The notes under the pieces are model-generated. The model made no database searches and was not told the DNA's origin. It saw nothing but the letters and a program-made list of their open reading frames with translations. From UBA1801 sp035353395 (GTDB taxonomy: Bacteria; Acidobacteriota; Holophagae; Holophagales; Holophagaceae), in assembly GCA_035353395.1 (NCBI GenBank), contig DAOPZL010000046.1, positions 1 to 21,844 on the forward strand: DNA of 21,844 nt. Direction: 5' to 3'. Shown here in pieces: positions 1 to 6,840 of the stretch (positions are counted from its first letter, which is position 1; every line of letters begins with the position of its first letter). Made by a program: the position numbers and the translations under genes.

Positions 1-596
1 ACGTGGGCGACCCAGTCGCGGATGGCCTCGCTGGTGGCGTCCTTGAGGGTGCGCGTGCCGCAGGTGGCGGGGATGACCCTGGCGCCCATGAGTTCCATGC
101 GCTGCACGTTCACGCGCTGGCGGCGGATGTCCTCCTCGCCCATGTGGACCTCGCAGCGCATCCCGAGGCGGGCGGCGGCCGCCGCGGTGGCCACCCCGTG
201 CTGGCCGGCCCCGGTCTCGGCGATGACCCGGCGCTTGCCCATGCGCCGGGCCAGGAGGATCTGTCCCAGGGTGTTGTTGATCTTGTGGGCGCCGGTGTGG
301 TTCAGGTCCTCCCGCTTCAGGTGGACCTGGGCGCCCACGTGCTCCGACAGGCGGCGGGCATGGTAGAGCGGGGTGGGCCGGCAGGTGAAGGTGGACAGGG
401 CCTCGTGGAACTCGCGCTGGAAGGCGGGATCCTCGCGGGCGTCCCGGTAGGCCGCCTCCAGCTCGAGCAGGGCGGGACGCAGCGTCTCCGGCACGAACTG
501 GCCGCCGTAGGGCCCGAAATAGCCCCGTTCCTCGGAGGAGACGAAGGCCTCCTCGGGTTCGGGCAGGGCGGGGAGGGTCAGTGTGGGAGCAGGCAT
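1..596 (-). CDS. trpB: Tryptophan synthase beta chain, N-terminal 198 residues (cut by window edge)
   Basis: TrpB joins indole (made by the alpha chain) to L-serine with pyridoxal phosphate, giving L-tryptophan in the cytoplasm. The N-terminal half is present. It contains RGYFGPYGGQFVPETL (24-39), the PLP-binding lysine K105 in LNHTGAHKINNTLGQ, and the catalytic-glutamate segment AETGAGQHG (E127, matching E. coli E109). The ATG at 596 is preceded by AGGAAAG at a normal distance and overlaps the end of trpF by 19 bp. The reading frame is open to the left edge with no stop, so the C-terminal half and the probable trpA lie outside. The identity is secure from the motifs; completeness cannot be judged. 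Confidence 0.97.
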   Translation of the reverse strand, partial: MPAPTLTLPALPEPEEAFVSSEERGYFGPYGGQFVPETLRPALLELEAAYRDAREDPAFQREFHEALSTFTCRPTPLYHARRLSEHVGAQVHLKREDLNHTGAHKINNTLGQILLARRMGKRRVIAETGAGQHGVATAAAAARLGMRCEVHMGEEDIRRQRVNVQRMELMGARVIPATCGTRTLKDATSEAIRDWVAH

Positions 597-1207
597 GGCC
601 GCTTTCCTTTCTTGGTTGTGCGTGACAGGAGCAGTTGCAGAAGTTGCGGATCCTTGAGGCCCGGTGCTGCCTCGACCCCGCTGCACACGTCGAGCCCGGC
701 CGGGCCGACGAGGCGGGCGGCCTCGAGGATGTTCCGGGGATCCAGTCCGCCCGCGAGGATCAGGCGGCACTTCCTGGCGATCCGCAGGGCCAGGCGCCAG
801 TCGGCGCGCAGGCCCGTCCCGCCCGCCAGGGTGGGGTGGGCGGCGTCCAGGAGGAAGGCGGCGGCCGGGTAGTCATGGAGCCGGTCGGCGTCCTCGGCGC
901 GGAGGGCCTTGATGACCGGGAGGCTGACGGCCGCGCAGGCCTCCGGCGTCTCCCGGCCGTGGAGCTGGACCGCGTCCAGGCCCGCCTCCTCGGCGGCGGC
1001 GTTGATCCTCGCGGGCTCGACGTCCACGAAGACGCCGATGCAGAAGGCCTCGGGGGGGAGTTCGCGGCGGATCTCCCGCACGCGGCGGGCCGTGACGGCC
1101 CGGGGGCTGGCCGGATGGAAGACGAACCCGAGGGCCGAGGCCCCGGCAGCCCAGGCCAGGCGGGCGTCCTCCGCGCGGGTGAGCCCGCAGATCTTGACGG
1201 GGATCAC
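578..1207 (-). CDS. trpF: Phosphoribosylanthranilate isomerase
   Basis: This enzyme carries out the Amadori rearrangement of phosphoribosylanthranilate to CdRP, the third step of tryptophan synthesis. The 209 residues match the usual single-domain (beta/alpha)8 length. The catalytic cysteine is C7 in KICGLT, and the probable general acid is D121 in FLLDAAHP. The phosphate-binding loops are LAGGLDPRNI (151-160) and DVCSGVEAAPGLKD (173-186). The start is GTG, sharing the four bases GTGA with the trpC stop, so translation is likely coupled. The last 15 residues (TTKKGKRPCLLPH region) run past the fold core and overlap the trpB start. It is a stand-alone enzyme, not fused to TrpC as in E. coli. 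Confidence 0.97.
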   Translation of the reverse strand: MIPVKICGLTRAEDARLAWAAGASALGFVFHPASPRAVTARRVREIRRELPPEAFCIGVFVDVEPARINAAAEEAGLDAVQLHGRETPEACAAVSLPVIKALRAEDADRLHDYPAAAFLLDAAHPTLAGGTGLRADWRLALRIARKCRLILAGGLDPRNILEAARLVGPAGLDVCSGVEAAPGLKDPQLLQLLLSRTTKKGKRPCLLPH

Positions 1208-1989
1208 GAGGCGGCTCCCAGGAGTTCGTTCAGGGCCGCGCCGGGATCGGGCCGCTTCATGAAGCGAGTGCCCACCAGGACGGCGTCGAAGCCCAGCCCC
1301 GCCATCCGGTGCAGGTCGGCCGGGGTGGAGATGCCGCTCTCGGCCACCTTCGCCACTCCCGCGGGCAGGCGGGGAGCCAGGCGCCGGGAGAGGTCCATGT
1401 CCAGCGCCAGGGTGTCGAGGTTCCGGTGGTTGACGCCGACCAGCTCCAGGGGCAAGCCCTCGATCTTGCGGAAATCCTCCTCGCCGTGGAGTTCCACGAG
1501 GGCGTCCATGCCCAGTTCCCGCGCGAGGGCGTGCATCTCGGCAAGTTCGGCGCGCGCGAGGCAGGCCGCGATGAGCAGCACCGCGTCCGCGCGGGCCAGC
1601 CGGGCCTCCAGGATCTCGCGCCGATCCACCAGGAAGCCCTTGGCGAGCACGGGCAGGCCGGTCGCCATGCGCGCCTCCGCGAGATAGTCCAGGCGCCCCG
1701 AGAAGTGGGTCTCGTCGATGAGCACCGACAGCGCCGCGGCACCGTTGAGCTCGTAGGAACGGGCCACGAACGCCGCGTCCCGCCGGTTGCGCAGCTCGCC
1801 CTCGGACGGCGACCGGAACTTGATCTCCGCAATGACCGCCGGGGCCTTCCCCCGGGCCAGGGCCGCCGCGAAGGGGATGGGCGGGGCCTGGCGGGAGGCG
1901 CGGGCGCGCAGCTCCCGCTCGGGGAGGAGCGCGCTCCGTCGTTCGGCCGCCAGCCTCCGGGTGGCGTAGTGTTCAGACAGCCAGGACAT
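1204..1989 (-). CDS. trpC: Indole-3-glycerol phosphate synthase
   Basis: TrpC closes the indole ring of CdRP with loss of CO2 and water, giving indole-3-glycerol phosphate. The 261-residue length is normal for a monofunctional enzyme. Visible family motifs are AEIKFRSPSEG (54-64; E55, K57, S60), VELHGEEDF (E166), GVNHRNLDT (N187), VAESGIST (215-222) and AVLVGTRFM (236-244). One oddity: the usual KDF motif holding the catalytic lysine reads AKGFLVD here, so K117 is kept but the neighbouring aspartate is glycine. The ATG start overlaps the trpD end by 17 bp, and the stop overlaps the trpF start by 4 bp. Confidence 0.96.
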   Translation of the reverse strand: MSWLSEHYATRRLAAERRSALLPERELRARASRQAPPIPFAAALARGKAPAVIAEIKFRSPSEGELRNRRDAAFVARSYELNGAAALSVLIDETHFSGRLDYLAEARMATGLPVLAKGFLVDRREILEARLARADAVLLIAACLARAELAEMHALARELGMDALVELHGEEDFRKIEGLPLELVGVNHRNLDTLALDMDLSRRLAPRLPAGVAKVAESGISTPADLHRMAGLGFDAVLVGTRFMKRPDPGAALNELLGAAS

Positions 1990-3003
1990 GGGAGGCCTCC
2001 TGGGGCACGAACGCCTGGGCGTCGCGGAGCTTTTTCAAGGCCAGGCCCTGCTCCAGGGTGGCCCTCGCCAGTTCGAAGCCTTCGCGTAAGTCGCCCGCCC
2101 GGCCGGCCACGAAGAAGGTGCAGGCGGCGTTCGCGCAGACGGCGTCGGCGAGAGGTCCCCGTTCTCCCTGGAAGATGGCTGTGATCCGGCGGGCGTTGCC
2201 CTCCGCGTCGGAGCCGACGAGGGTGGCGGGCTCGATGGGCTCCGCTCCGAACGCCTCCGGGGGAAGTTCCAGCGCCTGCCTCCGGCCCCGCTCGACGAGG
2301 ATGGCCTGGGCGGCGGCGGTGAGGCTCGCCTCGTCGTAGGGGCCCGGCGTGTGCAGCACCATCGCCCGCTCCATGCCCAGCTCCGCCACGACTTCCGAGA
2401 CGACTTGCAGGGCCGCCGAGCTGGGGACGCCGATGACCTGGCGGCTCACGCCCGCCGGGTTGCAGAGGGGGCCGAGGAGGTTGAAGGCGGTGCGGAAGCC
2501 CAGAAGGCGGCGGACGGGACCGATCCTCGCGAAGAGGGGGTGGTAGGCGGGGGCGTAGATGAACCCCAGGTCGAGACGGCGCACCATGTCCGCGACATGG
2601 GCGGGCCCCAGCTTGTAGGGGACGCCCAGCGCCTCGAGCACGTCGGCGCTGCCCGTCCGGCTGGAGACGCCGTGGTTCCCGTGCTTGGCGACGGGCACCC
2701 CCGCCGCCGCCACCACGAACGCCGCGGCGGTGGAGAGGTTCACGGTGTGCTGGCCGTCGCCCCCCGTCCCGCACAGGTCGATGGCGGGGATGCCGCCCAG
2801 GTCGATGGGGATCATGTGCTCCCTGAGAACTTCCACGAAGCCGAGGAGGGCTCCTGCGCTCTCCCCGCGGATGTGGAGCGCCGTGAGGAAGGCGGCCAGC
2901 AGCTCCGTGGAAGACTGGCCTTCCGCGAAGGTGCGCAGGAGGCGGGCGGCGTGCTCGCGTTCGACGGGCTCGCCCTGGACGGCGCGGAACAGGGCTTCGG
3001 TAG

Positions 3004-3007
<4 letters not shown>
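1973..3007 (-). CDS. trpD: Anthranilate phosphoribosyltransferase
   Basis: TrpD transfers the phosphoribosyl group of PRPP to anthranilate, the second committed step. The 344 residues cover the small helical N-terminal domain (about 1-70) and the large PRPP-binding domain. Motifs are DLCGTGGDG (77-85), NLST (90-93), KHGNHGVSSRTGSADVLEAL (108-127), PVRRLLGFRTAFNLLGPL (164-181) and a metal-binding DE pair in PYDEASL. The usual KHGNR reads KHGNH, a change beside the substrate pocket that leaves the key asparagine intact. ATG shares ATGA with the end of trpG. It is separate from TrpG, unlike the E. coli TrpGD fusion. Confidence 0.97.
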
Positions 3008-3591
<584 letters not shown>

Positions 3592-3592
3592 G

Positions 3593-5047
3593 TCAAGCTC
3601 CTTTCGCCGCAGCCAGGGCGGCCTTGAGGGGCGCCATCTTGGCGCGGCACTCGTCGAATTCCCGTTCGGGGATGGAATCGGCGACGATGCCCGCGCCGGC
3701 CTGGACCTGGGCGACGCCGTCCTTGATGACCGTCGACCGGATGGCGATGCAGGTGTCCGTGTTGCCCCGGTAGTCGAAGTAGCCGACGGCGCCGCTGTAG
3801 ACGCCCCGGCCGCAGGGTTCCAGGTCGTGGATGATCTCCATGGCGCGGATCTTGGGTGCGCCGCTGACCGTGCCCGCCGGGAAGGCGGCGAAGAAGGCGT
3901 CCACGGGGTGCATCTCCTCCTTCAGCCTGCCGGTGACGCTGCTCACCAGGTGCATCACGTGGCTGTAGTGTTCGACCGTCCGGAAGGCGGCCACCTGGAC
4001 AGACCCATAGGCGCAGACGCGGCCGACGTCGTTCCGTCCCAGGTCCACGAGCATCACGTGCTCCGCGCCCTCCTTAGGGTCGGAGAGGAGTTCCTCGCGC
4101 AGGGCCTGGTCCTGGGCGGGCGTGGCCCCCCTGGACCGCGTGCCCGCGATGGGCCTCACCTCCAGCCGCCGGCCCTCCACCCGCGCGAGCATCTCGGGGG
4201 AGGCGCCCAGGATGGCCGCGTCGTCCTGCTCCAGGAAGAAGTGGTAGGGGGAGGGGTTGGACATCCGGAGGAGGCGGTAGACGTCGAAGGGGTCGCCCTC
4301 GAAGGGGATCCGTTCCTGGATGGAGAGCACCACCTGGAAGATGTCCCCGTCCTGGATGTGGCGCTTGGCTCGCATCACGCCCTCCAGGAACATCTCCCGC
4401 ACCGCTTCCGGCGGCTCGGGCAGGGCGCCTTCGGCGTGGCCCGGGGCGTCCGCGCCGGCGGAGCGGACGATCCTCGCCAGGTTCTCCAGGCGGGCGGAGG
4501 CGTCGCGGTAGGCCGCCCGGGGGTCGGGGTGCTCCGCGATCACGGCGTTGGCGATGAGGACGACCCGGCTCTCGACGTGGTCGAACACGACCAGGTCGTC
4601 GAAGCGCTCGAGGGAGGCGTCCGGCAGGCCGAAGGGATCGCGCCTGACTGGCACCCGCTCCGCGGCCGCCGCGCAGGCGTAGCCCAGGTGGCCCACGTAG
4701 CCTCCGCCGAAACGAGGGAGATCCGGGGACGCGTAGGGCCTGAAGGTGGCCAGGCGAGCCTTGAGCAGTCCAGGAAGGTTGTCGCTGGCCTGGAGGACGG
4801 CATCTCCCCGGCAGGCCGTGACACGGCCTTCCCGGGCCACGATCCGCTCCCTGGGGTTCAGTCCGAGGATGCTGTAGCGGGCGAGGTGGCGGCCGCCTTC
4901 GATGCTCTCGAGCAGGAAGCCGCGCTCCCCGGCCCTGCGGACGGCCAGGTAGATGGCCACGGGGGTCAGGGTGTCGGCGGCGAGCGTGCGGGACAGGGGG
5001 ATGACGTTGTACTCCCCGGCCAGCCTTTCGAAGGTTTGATGGTCCAT
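3593..5047 (-). CDS. trpE: Anthranilate synthase component I
   Basis: TrpE converts chorismate and ammonia to anthranilate and pyruvate, the first committed step. The 484 residues include the N-terminal segment with LLESIEGG (45-52), which in this family forms part of the tryptophan feedback site. The chorismate-binding domain follows, with GDIFQVVLSIQ (234-244), RPIAGTRSRG (298-307), DLGRNDVGRV (335-344), FPAGTVSGAPKIRAMEII (389-406) and GAGIVADS (451-458). The start is ATG at 5047, with AGGAG nine bases upstream. An ATG seven bases earlier is in another frame and too close to that site. It is the first structural gene after the attenuator, so both allosteric and attenuation control are expected. 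Confidence 0.97.
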   Translation of the reverse strand: MDHQTFERLAGEYNVIPLSRTLAADTLTPVAIYLAVRRAGERGFLLESIEGGRHLARYSILGLNPRERIVAREGRVTACRGDAVLQASDNLPGLLKARLATFRPYASPDLPRFGGGYVGHLGYACAAAAERVPVRRDPFGLPDASLERFDDLVVFDHVESRVVLIANAVIAEHPDPRAAYRDASARLENLARIVRSAGADAPGHAEGALPEPPEAVREMFLEGVMRAKRHIQDGDIFQVVLSIQERIPFEGDPFDVYRLLRMSNPSPYHFFLEQDDAAILGASPEMLARVEGRRLEVRPIAGTRSRGATPAQDQALREELLSDPKEGAEHVMLVDLGRNDVGRVCAYGSVQVAAFRTVEHYSHVMHLVSSVTGRLKEEMHPVDAFFAAFPAGTVSGAPKIRAMEIIHDLEPCGRGVYSGAVGYFDYRGNTDTCIAIRSTVIKDGVAQVQAGAGIVADSIPEREFDECRAKMAPLKAALAAAKGA

Positions 5048-5081
5048 CGCGCATGTCTCCTGGAAATTCCGTGCAAACAGG

Positions 5082-5111
5082 AAAAGGGCCCGTCGAAAAA
5101 CCGACGGGCCC
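5082..5111 (-). terminator. trp attenuator: intrinsic terminator hairpin (segments 3:4)
   Basis: On the minus strand, a perfect 10-bp stem GGGCCCGTCG / CGACGGGCCC (5111-5102 with 5095-5086) encloses a six-base loop and is followed by TTTT (5085-5082). This is a standard Rho-independent terminator shape, although the T run is short. It lies 38 bases before the trpE start and 21 bases after the leader stop codon, so it ends transcription before trpE when it forms. Confidence 0.88.
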
Positions 5112-5200
5112 GGGATCGTGATTCGCTTCTTGCTAGTCTCTGCGCCTCACAGACCTCGCCCGTCGGTGACTAAACCACCAATAGGAACGGTTGACGAGGT
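5086..5200 (-). promoter_or_regulatory. trp attenuation RNA: mutually exclusive 1:2, 2:3 and 3:4 pairings
   Basis: Segment 2 (ACCGACGGGC, 5167-5158) is perfectly complementary over 10 bases to segment 3 (GCCCGTCGGT, 5109-5100), which is also the 5' arm of the terminator. Segment 1 (ACCTCGTC, 5200-5193) can pair with GGCGAGGT (5160-5153), seven Watson-Crick pairs plus one G-U, enclosing the Trp codons. A ribosome with the first Trp codon in its A site would cover roughly to base 5168, just leaving segment 2 free. I infer that low charged tRNA-Trp favours 2:3 and read-through, and ample supply favours 3:4 and termination. Confidence 0.83.
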
Positions 5201-5210
5201 TGGAACGCAC
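5133..5210 (-). CDS. trpL: trp leader peptide with tandem tryptophan codons
   Basis: This 25-codon reading frame begins with GTG at 5210 behind AGGAG (5222-5218, seven bases upstream) and ends with TAG at 5135-5133. Its product reads MRSNLVNRSYWWFSH followed by an Arg-rich tail. Codons 11 and 12 are adjacent Trp codons (5180-5175), the classic sensor of charged tRNA-Trp. It sits between a TTGACA -35-like box and a terminator hairpin in front of trpE. The Arg-rich second half probably reflects RNA-structure constraint rather than peptide function. The GTG start is inferred: the only nearby upstream ATG (5253) opens a frame that stops after seven codons and contains no Trp. Confidence 0.85.
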   Translation of the reverse strand: MRSNLVNRSYWWFSHRRARSVRRRD

Positions 5211-5231
5211 GAAGGAACTCCTGATCGTTTC

Positions 5232-5260
5232 ACTCTGGAAAGACGGCCGACATTTGTCAA
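5232..5260 (-). promoter_or_regulatory. Candidate sigma-70-type promoter of the trp operon
   Basis: A perfect TTGACA (5260-5255) lies upstream of the leader peptide. At the standard 17-bp spacing the -10 position reads CAGAGT (5237-5232), which matches TATAAT at only three of six bases. A start near 5225 would leave only a few bases before the leader ribosome site, which is tight. The -35 box is convincing and the -10 is weak. A start site further upstream, or read-through from the PilT-like gene, is possible. Confidence 0.45.
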
Positions 5261-5315
5261 GGCCGCCTGGCGATTGATTCCGTAACCCTATGGATTGACA
5301 GATAAATCGCAAGGG

Positions 5316-6770
5316 TCATGCCTCGGTCACCTGGCGGGCCCTGGGGTCGAAGTCGATGTCGGCCTTCTTGCACGCGGCGATGAAGCTCTCTCGGTCATGG
5401 CAGCGCAGGTAGGCCTCCATGGGCTCCACCTTGCGGGAGAGGATCAAGTGGACGAGGGCCTCGTTGTGGCTCTGCTGGCCGTAGCGTCCGGCCTTCATCG
5501 CGGCCGGGATCTGCTCGAACTTCCCCGCGCGTACGAGATCCGCGATGGCCGGGTTCACGAAGAGGGTTTCCAGGGCCGCCACCCGGCCTCCGTTCGACCG
5601 CCGCAGGAGGGTGTGCCCGACCACCGCCTTGAGGCAGTTCGCCAGGAGGCTGCGGATGTAGGCCTGCCGGTTGGGCGGGAAGGCGCCGACGAGGACGTAG
5701 AAGGTGTCCAGCAGCGAGGTGGTCGGCAGGGTGGTGAACACGGCGCGGCCCGAATGGGCGGCCTGGAGAGCAAGTTCCAGGGCCTCCGGATCCCTGAGAT
5801 CCCCCAGGGCGAGGATGTCCGGCGCCTGGCGGAGCGCCGACCGGATGGCCTGCCTCTGGCGGGCGGCGTCCCGGCCGACTTCCTGCTGCCGCAGCAGGCA
5901 GGTGCCCTTGGAGAACTCGAACTCCAGGGAGTCCTGGATGGTGACGATGAAGTCCTGCCTGGACCGGTTGGCGATCTCCAGCAGGCACGCCAGGGTGGTG
6001 CTCTTCCCCGAGCCCATGGCGCCGGTCAGGAGCACGAGGCCCTGGCTGAGGTGGGCCAGGCGTCTCACCGTGTCGTTGAGCCCGAGCGTGTCGGCGTCGG
6101 GGATGGCCTTCGGGATCACGCGCACGGAGACGGAGGGGCCCGAGGCGTCGTGGAACAGGCTGATGCGCATCCGGCACATCAGCGCGGCGTCGTCGAGCGC
6201 GAATTCCGTGTCGTTCCCGGCCTGGTAGGCTTCCAGGTTCTTCGGAGGCGTGATGGGCCTGACCAGGTCCTCCAGGTCCTTGGCGGGGATCGCGGACACC
6301 TGTTCGAGGACCTGCAGGCGGCCGTCCAGCCGCATGATCGGCGGTTCGTCCGCGTTGAGGTAGATGTCCGACCCGCCGGCCGAGATCAGCGTGGACACGA
6401 GCGCGCCGAGCTTCTGCGACCTGGCCAGCGCCGCCGGTGCGGCCGGGGCGGTCCCGCCGGAACCGGAGCTGCCCCGGCCCACCACGACGCGCGTCCCCAG
6501 GCTCGTCTTGCAGGCCAGGACCTGGAAGATCTCCTGGCCGAAGCCGTATTCGAAGTTGACCCGCTCGCCGCGGAGGTACGAGGTGTGGAGTCCCTCCGGG
6601 AGGATCTCCCGGGTGAGGCCGTCGAGCACGCTGCCCAGGAGCTCGGCGCCGCTGAGGGGCAGCCGGTGGCCTCCCGGGACTTCCAGGATCGGGACGTCCC
6701 CCGGGTCCAGGCGCAGGATGGGCGCGCCGCGGCTGACCATGCTTTCGAGATACTTGTCGATCTTGGCCAT
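5316..6770 (-). CDS. Divergent PilT/GspE-family secretion ATPase with altered catalytic boxes
   Basis: This 484-residue protein resembles PilT, the type IV pilus retraction ATPase. Residues 1-95 look like a degenerate PilT N-terminal module (MAKIDKYLESMVSRGAPILRL). After a Gly/Ser/Ala/Pro linker (99-116) comes a second, better one (GGSDIYLNADEPPIMRLDGR, 132-151). The RecA-like domain has an intact Walker A, GAMGSGKST (250-258). The Asp box reads TIQDSLEF where TIEDPIEF is usual. Walker B reads ILALGDLRD rather than ILVGEMRD, and the His box reads TTLPTT rather than GTLHT. The C-terminal AGKFEQIPAAMKAGR (415-429) is PilT-like. I chose ATG 6770 because it gives a PilT-like N-terminus; the frame stays open 29 codons further. 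It may be a regulatory or weakly active paralogue like PilU. Confidence 0.85.
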   Translation of the reverse strand: MAKIDKYLESMVSRGAPILRLDPGDVPILEVPGGHRLPLSGAELLGSVLDGLTREILPEGLHTSYLRGERVNFEYGFGQEIFQVLACKTSLGTRVVVGRGSSGSGGTAPAAPAALARSQKLGALVSTLISAGGSDIYLNADEPPIMRLDGRLQVLEQVSAIPAKDLEDLVRPITPPKNLEAYQAGNDTEFALDDAALMCRMRISLFHDASGPSVSVRVIPKAIPDADTLGLNDTVRRLAHLSQGLVLLTGAMGSGKSTTLACLLEIANRSRQDFIVTIQDSLEFEFSKGTCLLRQQEVGRDAARQRQAIRSALRQAPDILALGDLRDPEALELALQAAHSGRAVFTTLPTTSLLDTFYVLVGAFPPNRQAYIRSLLANCLKAVVGHTLLRRSNGGRVAALETLFVNPAIADLVRAGKFEQIPAAMKAGRYGQQSHNEALVHLILSRKVEPMEAYLRCHDRESFIAACKKADIDFDPRARQVTEA

Positions 6771-6840
6771 GATGGGTTCCCGCGACGGAAGGATTGGGAC
6801 GATGATGCATCCTATCCGATATTCGGTAAATCCCGTGATC

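Noticed and set aside
3..872. Plus-strand open frame of 289 codons
   Set aside because: It lies antisense to trpB and trpF, which have complete family motifs. Its protein is Gly/Ala/Arg-rich and low-complexity, as expected for a shadow frame in GC-rich DNA. The same holds for the other long plus-strand frames across 635-5173, 5295-9204 and 9921-16153.
5052..5054. Alternative ATG just upstream of trpE
   Set aside because: It is in a different frame from TrpE and only two bases from the AGGAG site. Its frame gives a Pro/Arg-rich shadow protein.
5232..5253. ATG at 5253 as the leader peptide start
   Set aside because: That frame ends after seven codons at TGA and contains no Trp codons. The GTG at 5210 has a proper ribosome site and the Trp pair.
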